Assembly (NCBI GenBank): GCA_045601525.1
Contig: JAZRZR010000063.1
Location: 1 to 64,000 of the forward strand
Source of the DNA: SIG565 sp045601525
GTDB taxonomy: Bacteria > Bacillota > Clostridia > Oscillospirales > Acutalibacteraceae
Direction: 5' to 3'
DNA: 64,000 bases
This document shows, in pieces, positions 10,001 through 17,699 of the stretch (position 1 is the first letter of the stretch; the number at the start of each line of letters is the position of its first letter). The translations under genes and the position numbers were made by a program. The notes beneath the pieces are model-generated. The model saw only the letters and a list, made by a program, of their open reading frames with translations, made no database searches and was not told the origin of the DNA.

Positions 10001-13000
10001 AATCAAAGTCAGGTGTTTCATAAACATAATCGGGGTTATAAACAAGTTCGAGATTTGTTAGTTCCATAATCAAATCAGAACTGCTGTAACGGTCGTTATG
10101 AACTTCAATGGCAATAATGTTTAAGCCTTCGGTAAGATATGTACCCGCATCAAGCGATACATCTACGGTGTTTTCGCCGCCCTTACCACTATAAGCCAAG
10201 TTGCTTGCAAAGCCATCGGCGGGGAGGTTTAGTTCATAAACTGCCTTGCCGTTAATGTAAACAATAGCATTATCATCAACATGTAAGGTGAAGTTGAGGA
10301 AATAACTATAGGGTATTCTATCAAGTGAGATATAGGTTCTCATAAATGCGGCGGGGAGGGAACTGCTTGTGCCGTCAATATCTACCTTGTATGGTGAAAA
10401 TGCAACAGATGTTGCTGAATCAGTGCCACCATTTGAGCCGCCAAACAACTTATCGCTGCCTATAGATGTTTTCCAACTTAAATCATCATAAGAGAGTTTG
10501 GTCCAAGCATAGCGGTCCTCGGCAGTGCCGGGGTCAGCGTATGTGTCGTGATATTTCCAAATGGAATTTTCGTCACCAAGCGCTACTGTTTCGCCCTCAA
10601 CCTTCTTTGTAAAGGAGGTATCCTCAACAAGCATAAGTGAGTTCATACCAAAATAGATATCAGAACTTGAATTGCGTTCGTTGTGGATTTCAACGGCAAT
10701 TACATTTTCGCCAACCTTAAGGTAATCGGCGGCGTTAACTGTAAAGGTTTCAGGGGTGGGGGTGTCCTCGTCTTTTGCGCCGTCATAATAAAGGTTTGTG
10801 CCATCGGGCTCTTTGGTCATATAGTAATCGGTAACACGAACACCGTTAATGTAAACAATAGCGGCATCATCAACAAGCATATTACCTTCTAAAAGATAAC
10901 CAACGGGTGAGGCGTCCACATTAAATGTAGCACGGAAAAAGTAGGTGGGGATAACGGGGATTGCTTGACCATCAATATAGTGGTTTATTAAAACATTGGG
11001 ATAGATGGCCTTGTTAAGTACGGGGTTGGTGCCAAGTGAGGCGGCAGAGCCTGTTTTGGCACCGAACATTGCGGCTTGATAGCCGTTGGTTTTCCAAGCA
11101 CTGTCATCAAAATCTAATTTTGTCCAACTTGTAAGGTCGTCGGCACTACCGGGGTCGGTGTTATCGTCGAGATAAGACCAAGTCGAATAACTATCAAGAA
11201 GTAATGTGTGTTTTGTATAATCGGGGTTAAGGGTAAGGGTAGCCTCACTCATCTCAAAGTAAGCATCGGAGGAACCAAGATTTGATTGGTGAACCGATAC
11301 GGCGATTACATTTTCGCCCTCTTTAAGATAGTCGCCCGCATCAAATGAAAGGGTTTCGTTTGATGCAGAGGAGGTTGAGCCTTTATTTAGAAGACCAACT
11401 GAATTTTCACCAAGGTTTGAGGTGTAGCCTAAAGCGGGGATGTAGTATTCTTGAACCTTTTTGCCGTTTACATAAACGATAGCGCTATCATCAATTTTAA
11501 GATTAGCATTAAAGGTGTAACCCGTGGGGTCTTTATCTAAATTAAAGGAGGTTCTGAAGAAATATGCGCCGATATTGGTGCTATCGCTACCTTCAGCATA
11601 GAAGTTTAGTTTTACATCGGCACCGCCCGAGCCGCTGCCGCTACCTGAAACGCCAAAGGTGGCTTCTTTGCCATCGTTTGCCTTCCAAGAGCTGTCGTCA
11701 AAACCAAGTTTTGTCCAAGCGTTCATATCTTCGGCAGTACCGGGGTCGGTAACACCATCGTCGAGATATTTCCAAAGTGAGTTTTCATCTAAAAGGGTTG
11801 CGCCATCTTCAACAGCAATTGCCAAAGGCAACTGAATAGGCATATCCTCAAGATCATCAATACCGTTAAGTTTAACGTTGAAGGAGAAAATACGGATAGC
11901 CGCATGGGCTGCGGTGAAGCCGATAGCGCCGCCGCCGTCATATCTACCTTTTGAGTCAAACGCGTTGGCATAATCACCTGCAAAGTTTGTGGTGCTGTTC
12001 GGTGACGAAATATCGAATTTGGAAAGATTTTCCGATGCAGTATCAAGCACTGTGTAGGAATCGTTATAGGTGTACTTGATGTTTCTGCCGTCAAGCACGA
12101 TTTCAACCTTTTTAGGAACAGAATTGTTTGCAGCATCCAAGGTTGAGGGGTAGTTTAGCAAGTAATTACTTGCAACGAGTGATTTGATACTATCAAGGTT
12201 ATCTCCTGTAAGACTGTGTAAAGTAACACGCTCAAAACCGTAGTTAAGAGATGAACCTAAAAGGTAAGGCTTGTTGAAAGCGCCAATCGAAATACCGCCA
12301 ACAGGGTGGCTTACAAGATAAAGACCGCCGCCTGAAGGGATGGTATCGCCGTCAAAGGTAAAGATTGTTTTGTTATCTTCGCTTTCGGCATTATAATAGG
12401 GCGCATTAAAGTTAACATCCGCTCTTAAAACGAAACCACGACCGATATTCTTGTTGTTATAATCGTTATCGGTGGAAACGTTTGCCGTAAATGTATAGTC
12501 GGCAAAATCTTTAAGAATGGGCGCCTTATAGTAAACTGCATTTGCACTATGTCCCATGTGGATTTGCAAATAGTTAGTCTTTGTTGTAACACGCGATGTG
12601 TTAACAGGTACCTTGTAATAATCTGCATTAGTGGGGTCGGTCCAGTGCATAACCTTATCGGTGCCATTCTCGGCGTAAACGGTATCAACACCGTTAGAGA
12701 GGACGTACATCCATTCGTCTTCAGAGAAGGTAACGCCGTTTGAATAGTCAACATCAACAAGGTCAAAAGTATAATCGCCTTCAGCGTTTACCATAATGTA
12801 AACAGGGCGCTCTTTCGAGCCGTAGGTAGCGACTATTTTGAATATACCTGTTTCTGTGGCTGCGAAGGATTTGTTAATTTCGTGTAAAAATGTATCGGCG
12901 GTACTGCCTTCTTCAGCAGCCGACCAGGTAATATCTCTACCCGAAACAAATTCACCGTCTCTTTCAAATTGCACCAAAAGGTCGTAAAGATTGATTCTTT

Positions 13001-13181
13001 TGTTTACAACCATAGGAACAGCAGGCGAGCCATAGGTAACCTCAAAATGCTCAACACCAACGGGAGCATCTTCGGCCATAGCCTGAATTAGCAGTGTGGA
13101 AGCAACCGAGCTTAAAATCACCGAAACGGCGAGAAGCAGGGCCAACCACCTTTTGTTGATTTTCGCTATTTTTAATTTCAT
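7053..13181 (-). CDS. Large secreted protein: four jelly-roll-like repeats plus purple-acid-phosphatase-like domain
   Basis: A 2042-residue exported protein. Residues 1-36 are a signal peptide with a likely cut after AMA. Residues ~40-460 are strand-rich and LamG-like. Residues ~460-1250 hold four ~200-residue repeats, each opening with SxWxYLDDxxTDPGTAED and carrying V-x-D-D-x-A-I-V-Y-(V/I)-N-G and ENVIAV(S/E)(V/I)H motifs, like galactose-binding jelly-roll modules. Residues ~1250-1355 look like the N-terminal Fn3-like domain of purple acid phosphatases. Residues ~1355-1620 are the metallophosphatase (AGDPQIG, SAGDQ, GNHD, FHFS, MGHDHVYVRTY). A Pro/Thr-rich linker (~1640-1665) leads to a ~370-residue tail of unknown fold ending in an acidic DVEDDDDGFIPGYW. 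No LPxTG, SLH or membrane anchor is visible. AGGAGG precedes the ATG. Confidence 0.88.
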   Translation of the reverse strand: MKLKIAKINKRWLALLLAVSVILSSVASTLLIQAMAEDAPVGVEHFEVTYGSPAVPMVVNKRINLYDLLVQFERDGEFVSGRDITWSAAEEGSTADTFLHEINKSFAATETGIFKIVATYGSKERPVYIMVNAEGDYTFDLVDVDYSNGVTFSEDEWMYVLSNGVDTVYAENGTDKVMHWTDPTNADYYKVPVNTSRVTTKTNYLQIHMGHSANAVYYKAPILKDFADYTFTANVSTDNDYNNKNIGRGFVLRADVNFNAPYYNAESEDNKTIFTFDGDTIPSGGGLYLVSHPVGGISIGAFNKPYLLGSSLNYGFERVTLHSLTGDNLDSIKSLVASNYLLNYPSTLDAANNSVPKKVEIVLDGRNIKYTYNDSYTVLDTASENLSKFDISSPNSTTNFAGDYANAFDSKGRYDGGGAIGFTAAHAAIRIFSFNVKLNGIDDLEDMPIQLPLAIAVEDGATLLDENSLWKYLDDGVTDPGTAEDMNAWTKLGFDDSSWKANDGKEATFGVSGSGSGSGGADVKLNFYAEGSDSTNIGAYFFRTSFNLDKDPTGYTFNANLKIDDSAIVYVNGKKVQEYYIPALGYTSNLGENSVGLLNKGSTSSASNETLSFDAGDYLKEGENVIAVSVHQSNLGSSDAYFEMSEATLTLNPDYTKHTLLLDSYSTWSYLDDNTDPGSADDLTSWTKLDFDDSAWKTNGYQAAMFGAKTGSAASLGTNPVLNKAIYPNVLINHYIDGQAIPVIPTYFFRATFNVDASPVGYLLEGNMLVDDAAIVYINGVRVTDYYMTKEPDGTNLYYDGAKDEDTPTPETFTVNAADYLKVGENVIAVEIHNERNSSSDIYFGMNSLMLVEDTSFTKKVEGETVALGDENSIWKYHDTYADPGTAEDRYAWTKLSYDDLSWKTSIGSDKLFGGSNGGTDSATSVAFSPYKVDIDGTSSSLPAAFMRTYISLDRIPYSYFLNFTLHVDDNAIVYINGKAVYELNLPADGFASNLAYSGKGGENTVDVSLDAGTYLTEGLNIIAIEVHNDRYSSSDLIMELTNLELVYNPDYVYETPDFDFELGNELLNLNSVWRYLDNGTDPGTAEDRYAWTKLNYNTDEWKTNMGFEGKFGTSMANATPAIKIDRLYPGTETNIPTFFFRSTFVLDEVVDGMLLNGSIKFDDAAILYINGKKAASFCAADSYETNLSYGSTGGGGNPTTSDFSIDADDFLVTGKNVVSVEIHQSNATSSDFYFELTEAKLVLDTNYARTVSLGVGANETERYVTWQLKFNKPAYLQYAVAGGADNNGDGFPDDYTEVLATPSSAINSGFYTERAKMTNLAYDTEYVYRLVNEEGLSSIPVVSDIYTFKTDKNSTSFSFLFAGDPQIGAGNLAKNVEGWTNTLNQARATFPNSSLLVSAGDQVEKSLIEDHYNGYLTPELITSYTNAVSVGNHDHTSATLKEHFSSPNVSSTYGVTSAGSDYYYTYNGTLFMHLTTDLSVAEHKAFMQEAIAANPNATWKIAVFHFSVYSAANHCVKDDILNLRAGLVPVLNELDIDVVLMGHDHVYVRTYMMNGLTPEDENGVQYSAHNPEGILFVTANSSSGSKYYDIKTELEFPYGAVISQEKKPTIANIEITATSFEITTYRTEDMSVLDTFKITKGTDEPDTPVVPDTPVDPEVPATITVQKNESAANSYTATVTPNGRTLIPNSLVVLENGKENKALALLANGGSGLAFSFNSLTGNVTVTAKYLEDEDMTAKYGSSIENDIFFLGREIRIKGAQSAGIKFVNRLPAIKYNSANGTISSNSIILDDGTTATVKAIGTLVIPSVLLRNAELKIPADQEANFNADAKEVVLGSLNGQSALNIKHQTVTAYSENFSDVKAILGGLDELGLTEAQYKALQISAVTYIQYEKADGTIGYAYGDVQQSSYNDVWNAMYPTYDTHSDYFEVYTDKTLYEDDDDITVMMRVPGNCKVRYFLYEDGKSEELLTNVVDGPIVVLTIPASLTKDGGKYNLALYVNGYFGENTLPLDPSTPYVQKINIRATSFDVEDDDDGFIPGYW
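9430..11800 (-). repeat. Four tandem ~600-bp repeats within the surface-protein gene
   Basis: Four in-frame units start near 11800, 11210, 10590 and 9990 (reading leftward). Each encodes one jelly-roll-like module; the most conserved segment is the opening SxWxYLDDxTDPGTAED and the central VDD(A/S)AIVYINGK. The units have diverged enough in DNA that recombination between them is not obvious now. Confidence 0.85.
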
Positions 13182-13208
13182 AAAGTACCTCCTAACACTT
13201 TGTGAAAA

Positions 13209-14354
13209 TTATTTACATTTTATTGTGTATCCAACCGAAGCGATAAATGCCGAAATCGGCACGGTGAGAACAACGGCGGTGCTTCCCGCGATGCCTTGAG
13301 CCACCTCTAACGCTATAAAGTTGGAAGAAATAAGTTGTGTTGTGTGAACGCCGTATGCCATAAGGATAAGAATTGTGGCAAGTGTGCCGCCCACAAAGGC
13401 GAGAATTAGCGTATTGGTCATAGTGCCTATCATATCACGGCCTATGTTCATACCCGATTTCATTAGTTGCTTAGCAGAAATATTAGGGTTAAGACTTTTA
13501 ATTTCGCCGAGCGAAGCACCCATAGAAACGGCAACATCCATTACTGCACCGAGGGAAACAATCATAATGCTTGCCAATAATAGATTATTAAGGCTAAGCC
13601 CTGTTTTTTGAGAAATTATAACAAGGGTTTCGGCTTCCTCAACTGCGGCGCCCGAAATGTTAAGCAAGGCCATACAAATTTTATAAATCAGTGCCGACGA
13701 GATACAACCCACAGAGGCGCCAAGCAAATTTATAAGAGTTTTCTTTGAAAGACCGCTTATGCAAAAACAGGTAACCGCCGAACTTAACAAAACCACTATA
13801 AAGGCGAAAATCACACCGCTTTTACCGATATAAATGTTAGGCAGGAGGATATAAAAAACCGATGCCACCGTAAAGGCTAATGCGATGCAACTTAAAAGAC
13901 CGTTCTTTTTGCCGATTAAAACCACAAGCAAAACAAAGGCGCCGATAATACCCACAATTGCAAAGGTTCTATCCTTGTTGTAAAGGGTATAGTATGGCTC
14001 GGCAGTTGCGGGTGCATCAACACCCACGATAACCCGCATACCCTCTTTAAGAATTACGCTATGGTCAATCGTTATGTAGTTGGTAAGGGTTATAACCTGT
14101 CCTTTGAGTTTACCCTCGGTGAATTTTACATTTATTACTTGCTCACCGATAAGGTTGTTGTCTTTGTCCCCGTAAGGCTCAAGGTGACTTTCCACAATCT
14201 CTATAACTCTTGCACGGGTGTAATCAGCCTCAATGCCATCGCCAAGCATAAAGGGAAGACTTTGCTTTGCAAAGCCCAAAAACATAAAAACGGTGGCGGC
14301 AATTATTAAAATAAGCAAGCAAATTTCGATAATTTTCCTTTGTTTTTCCATCAT
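13209..14354 (-). CDS. YibE/F family membrane protein
   Basis: A 381-residue integral membrane protein. One N-terminal segment (~9-29) is followed by a ~95-residue extracytoplasmic beta domain (ARVIEIVESHLEPY ... EGMRVIVGVDAPA), then about seven more segments with the family core SMGASLGEIK and GRDMIGTMTNTLILAFVG. This architecture is diagnostic of YibE/F. Its biochemical role is not established; the beta domain resembles translocator-associated or metal/peptide export modules. It lies 27 bp upstream of the large secreted-protein gene with no terminator between, so the two are probably cotranscribed and may work together in surface biogenesis, which is inference. Two adjacent ATG codons (14354 and 14351) could serve as start. 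Confidence 0.88.
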   Translation of the reverse strand: MMEKQRKIIEICLLILIIAATVFMFLGFAKQSLPFMLGDGIEADYTRARVIEIVESHLEPYGDKDNNLIGEQVINVKFTEGKLKGQVITLTNYITIDHSVILKEGMRVIVGVDAPATAEPYYTLYNKDRTFAIVGIIGAFVLLVVLIGKKNGLLSCIALAFTVASVFYILLPNIYIGKSGVIFAFIVVLLSSAVTCFCISGLSKKTLINLLGASVGCISSALIYKICMALLNISGAAVEEAETLVIISQKTGLSLNNLLLASIMIVSLGAVMDVAVSMGASLGEIKSLNPNISAKQLMKSGMNIGRDMIGTMTNTLILAFVGGTLATILILMAYGVHTTQLISSNFIALEVAQGIAGSTAVVLTVPISAFIASVGYTIKCK

Positions 14355-14529
14355 TAAAAAGCCGCCTTCAATTTGTTAAATAATATACTATTATAATTTA
14401 TTATACATAAGGGGGTGTGAAAGTCAATAAAAATTTCATTACAAAAAATGTATTTTTGAGTATTTTTTACAAAAACAAAGGCGCAGTTCAATCCGCAAAA
14501 AAGAGAGTAAATAAAATTATAAAACAATA

Positions 14530-14558
14530 TTGATAAGGAAGCGCTAATGTGGTATAAT
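14530..14558 (+). promoter_or_regulatory. Sigma-A promoter of the CLC-MATE operon
   Basis: TTGATA (14530-14535), 17-bp spacer, TATAAT (14553-14558), 37 bases before the CLC start codon. I looked for a fluoride riboswitch between promoter and start: the leader is too short and lacks the conserved GGNGAUGG/CUGAU elements. Confidence 0.75.
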
Positions 14559-14595
14559 TTTAAGGCTTTATATTTTAGTGAAAGGTGGTGGGTAA

Positions 14596-15762
14596 ATGTC
14601 CCTCTTTTTCAAAAAAGTAATTGCTTTTTTTAAGATTGCTTTTGCATATATCTTGTTGGCTTTTGTATTAGGGCTTGTAGGCTTCGCACTTTCAAAAGGA
14701 ATAGAGGCATCAACACAATTTAGAACTGCCCACCCCATTATGATTTACTTTTTGGTGCCGGCAGGTCTTCTAAGTGTACTTGTTTTCAAACTTTTAGGCG
14801 CAAAGGGTAGCCGAAACGATATGGTATTAGCGGCAAAGGGTGAGGGCAAAGTCTCTTTTAGTCTGGCTCCTGCCGTTTTCGTATCAACCCTTTTTTCGCA
14901 CATTACGGGTGCGAGTGTTGGCCGTGAGGGTGCGGCACTTCAAATAGGGGGAAGTTTGTCCGCCCTTGTAGGAAAACTTTTTGGCCTTGAGAAAAAGCAA
15001 ACCGCTTTGCTTGTTGGAGCAGGTATGGCAGCTATGTTTGCAGCGGTTTTTGGCACACCGATAGCGGCCGCAGTATTTGTTTTTGAACTTATAGGTTTCT
15101 CTAAAGGCACATTAAAAAGGATAATTCCAACATTTTTCCTTTCTTTTTCGGCCTTTTTGGTTTGTGTGTTGCTTGGTGGCAAAAAAGAGGATTTTCATAT
15201 CAGTGAAATGCCTGCTGTTTCTTGGCGAACGGCCTTGAAAGTGCTCGTTTTGGCCGCCGTATCGGGAATTGTAGGATTGGTTTTTTCTATTTGTGTCAAA
15301 TACGGCAAGATACTTTTTAGAAGGTTTTTCGTTAACGAATATTTGAGGATTACGGTTGGCGCTCTTGCTATATTGTTTTTAACAATGTTGCTTGGCACAA
15401 CTCTTTATAATGGCGCCGGAAGCGGTATCGTAGAGGGGATTTTTGAGGGCGAAACAGTGCCGAGTTTTGCCTTTTTGCTTAAAATTCTTTTTACGGTGCT
15501 TGCGTTGTCTTCAGGCTTTCAGGGCGGCGAAATAGTACCCACCTTATTTGTGGGCGCAACCCTTGGTGCTGCGGCGGCAGTTGTTTTGGCGCTACCTGTG
15601 GGCTTTTGTGCGGCGATAGGTATGGCGGTGCTCTTTTGTGCCATAACTAAATGCCCTTTGGCAAGTATTGTTTTAGCGGCTGAAATTTTCCCGCTTGGTG
15701 TTATTTGGTATATAATACCTGCGGTCTTAATTGGATATCTGATTTCGAGGAAAACGGTATGA
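14596..15762 (+). CDS. CLC-family anion channel/antiporter, CLC-F-like
   Basis: A 388-residue membrane protein with the CLC filter motifs: GREGAALQIGG (gating Glu111), FGTPIAAAVFVFEL, and GFQGGEIVPTLFVGATLG. The first lacks the usual Pro of GREGP, the second has FGTP rather than FNAP, and the GSGIP motif near residue 75 is absent (AKGSRNDM). These are features I associate with the fluoride/proton antiporter clade (CLC-F) rather than ordinary chloride exchangers. It probably exports halide or fluoride across the cytoplasmic membrane. The ribosome site AAAGGTGG precedes the ATG. The last bases overlap the MATE start (ATGA), so the two are translationally coupled. Family is certain; ion specificity is not. 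Confidence 0.85.
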   Translation: MSLFFKKVIAFFKIAFAYILLAFVLGLVGFALSKGIEASTQFRTAHPIMIYFLVPAGLLSVLVFKLLGAKGSRNDMVLAAKGEGKVSFSLAPAVFVSTLFSHITGASVGREGAALQIGGSLSALVGKLFGLEKKQTALLVGAGMAAMFAAVFGTPIAAAVFVFELIGFSKGTLKRIIPTFFLSFSAFLVCVLLGGKKEDFHISEMPAVSWRTALKVLVLAAVSGIVGLVFSICVKYGKILFRRFFVNEYLRITVGALAILFLTMLLGTTLYNGAGSGIVEGIFEGETVPSFAFLLKILFTVLALSSGFQGGEIVPTLFVGATLGAAAAVVLALPVGFCAAIGMAVLFCAITKCPLASIVLAAEIFPLGVIWYIIPAVLIGYLISRKTV

Positions 15763-17141
15763 TTAAAAAATTAGTAGGGGATAAACAATTTTATAAACGG
15801 CTTTTCGCTCTTATGCTTCCGATAATGGTGCAAAACGGCATTACCAACTTTGTGAATATGCTTGATAATGTTATGATTGGCGCCGTAGGCACCGAACAAA
15901 TGACCGGCGTTGCCATAACAAACCAACTCATTTTTGTCTTTAACCTTTGTGTTTTCGGTGCTGTTTCGGGTGCGGGAATTTTCGGCGCTCAATATTTTGG
16001 ACGAAAGGACTATGAGGGTGTACACCACACATTTCGCTTCAAATTGATTTTTTCGGTAGTCTTGGCCATGTTAGGCATAGGAATTTTTATCTTGTTTGGC
16101 GAAAATCTTTTAGGTCTTTATATGAAGGGTGAGGCGGGAATTACCGATATTGCCGCCACACTATACAACGCAAAATCATATCTCAATATAATGCTCATAG
16201 GTCTTGTGCCTTTTGCATTGGTGCAAAGCTACTCAAGTACTCTCCGTGAGGGCGGTCACCCAACGCTTCCGATGGTTGCGGGTATAGTGGCCGTTGTGGT
16301 CAATCTTGTTGGCAACTATATACTCATTTTCGGCAAACTCGGTATAGCGCCTTTAGGAGTTGCGGGTGCGGCGACGGCCACCGTTGCTTCCCGTTTTGTT
16401 GAATTGTTTATAATTGTGGTTTTCAGCCATACAAAGAAAGAAAAATACCCCTTTATGAAGGGCGCGCTTAAAAGCCTTTACATACCGAGGCGTATTGCTC
16501 TCAAATTTTTTGTTAAAAGCCTGCCCTTGATAATCAATGAAACCCTTTGGGCAACGGGAATAGCCGTTATAAATCAGTGCTATTCGGTTTACGGTTTAGA
16601 TGCGGTTGCGGCCCTTAATATTTCGCAAACCTTTTGGAATGTCTTTTCAATAGCCTTTATAGCAGTCGGCTCGGCTATTGCAATTATTATAGGTCAATTG
16701 CTGGGCGCAGGTGAGATGGAAGCGGCCAAAGAGCAAAGCGGTAAGCTTATTGCCTTTTCCTTTGCAATCACCGTGCTGGTTTCGGCAATATATATTCCCT
16801 TGGCAAATTATATACCCTTTATATACAACACGGCCACCGAAATCAGAGGTCTTGCCACAACCCTTATGCAAATAACGGCACTCGCAATGCCTATCGAGGC
16901 AACGGCACACGCAACATATTTTATTATGCGTTCGGGCGGAAAGATGGTAGAAACCTTTATTTTTGATTGCGGATTCACCTGGGGTGCAAATGTTTTGGCG
17001 GCCTTTATTATAAGTCGTTTTACCGCCGTGCCCTTTGTCATGCTTTTCGCCATAATTCAATTTTTAGCTTTGCTTAAATGTGTGGCAGGTATAATAATGG
17101 TTAAAAGCGGATTTTGGATTAAAAATATTATTTCGGAATAA
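15759..17141 (+). CDS. MATE-family multidrug/cation efflux transporter
   Basis: A 460-residue protein with twelve predicted membrane segments in two MatE halves (~15-175 and ~240-400). Typical motifs include PIMVQNGITNFVNMLDNVMIG near the start and the VNxxGNYxLIFG loop. It would extrude drugs, dyes or metabolites using a Na+ or H+ gradient. The start is the ATG at 15759, overlapping the CLC stop as ATGA; an upstream in-frame codon lies deep in the CLC gene and is rejected. A strong GC-rich terminator follows directly. The coupling with an anion transporter suggests no specific shared substrate. Confidence 0.9.
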   Translation: MIKKLVGDKQFYKRLFALMLPIMVQNGITNFVNMLDNVMIGAVGTEQMTGVAITNQLIFVFNLCVFGAVSGAGIFGAQYFGRKDYEGVHHTFRFKLIFSVVLAMLGIGIFILFGENLLGLYMKGEAGITDIAATLYNAKSYLNIMLIGLVPFALVQSYSSTLREGGHPTLPMVAGIVAVVVNLVGNYILIFGKLGIAPLGVAGAATATVASRFVELFIIVVFSHTKKEKYPFMKGALKSLYIPRRIALKFFVKSLPLIINETLWATGIAVINQCYSVYGLDAVAALNISQTFWNVFSIAFIAVGSAIAIIIGQLLGAGEMEAAKEQSGKLIAFSFAITVLVSAIYIPLANYIPFIYNTATEIRGLATTLMQITALAMPIEATAHATYFIMRSGGKMVETFIFDCGFTWGANVLAAFIISRFTAVPFVMLFAIIQFLALLKCVAGIIMVKSGFWIKNIISE

Positions 17142-17147
17142 AAAGAA

Positions 17148-17181
17148 ACCGCCCGTGAAAACACGGGCGGTCCCTTTTTTT
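17148..17181 (+). terminator. Intrinsic terminator after the MATE gene
   Basis: Perfect 10-bp GC-rich stem (ACCGCCCGTG with CACGGGCGGT), loop AAAA, followed by CCC and a seven-T run. Confidence 0.95.
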
Positions 17182-17326
17182 GTTAAGTGCAGTAACAAAA
17201 AGGTGTTTTTTTCAACGAAAAACTTTGTCAAAAAATTAACACATACATATATTACCACTTTTTCGAGAGATTGTCAAGAAATATACAAACTTTTTTTATA
17301 AAAAAGAAAAAATTTTCCAAAGTCAC

Positions 17327-17355
17327 TTGACAAGATTTTTTTAATAGGGTATAAT
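17327..17355 (+). promoter_or_regulatory. Consensus promoter of the feo operon
   Basis: TTGACA (17327-17332), 17-bp spacer, TATAAT (17350-17355): both hexamers are perfect consensus. Such a strong promoter implies tight repression, and a palindromic operator lies at the expected transcription start. Confidence 0.92.
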
Positions 17356-17361
17356 TCTTTT

Positions 17362-17379
17362 GGTTAGCGGCGGCTAACT
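17362..17379 (+). promoter_or_regulatory. DtxR/MntR/IdeR-like operator at the feo transcription start
   Basis: GTTAGC-GGCG-GCTAAC, a perfect 6-bp inverted repeat centred near +10 of the feoA promoter. TTAG...CTAA half-sites are typical of metal-dependent DtxR-family repressors, so iron-loaded repressor would block transcription. The regulator gene is not in the window. Confidence 0.7.
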
Positions 17380-17405
17380 CAAATTAAACGGAAGAAGCGT
17401 GTGTA

Positions 17406-17621
17406 ATGACATTAAAATATGCTCTCGAGGGCAAGGAATATATAATCGAAAAAATCGATATAGATGATGAGGAATTAACCGCCTTTTTATTTTCGCTCGG
17501 GTGCTATTCGGGGGAGGCTGTTACGGTTGTTTCACATCTTGCGGCAAGCTGTACGATTTCGATTAAAGATGCAAGGTATAATATAGATAACCGCCTTGCT
17601 GATGTAATTTACATAGTTTGA
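17406..17621 (+). CDS. feoA: FeoA ferrous iron transport accessory protein
   Basis: A 71-residue protein of FeoA (SH3-like barrel) type: it contains the family's LFSLGCYSGEAVTVVSH segment (normally LxxMGxxxGxxIxVxx) and ends in a strand pair ISIKDARYNI / ADVIYIV. Usual length is 75-80, so it is complete. FeoA assists FeoB at the membrane. The ribosome site GGAAG lies upstream of the ATG. It is followed after 78 bp by feoB, separated by a hairpin and a second operator, so expression of feoB may be set separately. Confidence 0.88.
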   Translation: MTLKYALEGKEYIIEKIDIDDEELTAFLFSLGCYSGEAVTVVSHLAASCTISIKDARYNIDNRLADVIYIV

Positions 17622-17625
17622 TTTT

Positions 17626-17651
17626 AATGCAATCGGTTGATTGCATTTTAA
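17626..17651 (+). terminator. Hairpin between feoA and feoB (possible attenuator)
   Basis: AATGCAATC paired with GATTGCATT (loop GGTT) followed by TTAAG. The T tract is short, so it could be a weak terminator, a processing site or a stabiliser of the feoA message. Confidence 0.5.
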
Positions 17652-17661
17652 GTTCGTTTTA

Positions 17662-17679
17662 GGTTAGCAAAGGCTAACC
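17662..17679 (+). promoter_or_regulatory. Second DtxR-like operator, upstream of feoB
   Basis: GGTTAGC-AAAG-GCTAACC, a perfect 7-bp inverted repeat with the same half-sites and 4-bp spacing as the site upstream of feoA. It sits 21 bp before the feoB start codon, so it could act as a roadblock on the feoA transcript or control an internal promoter. Confidence 0.68.
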
Positions 17680-17699
17680 GATTGTTTGGAGGATATAAA

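Noticed and set aside
14399..14595. Fluoride riboswitch upstream of the CLC gene
   Set aside because: Promoter leaves too short a leader and the conserved aptamer blocks are missing.
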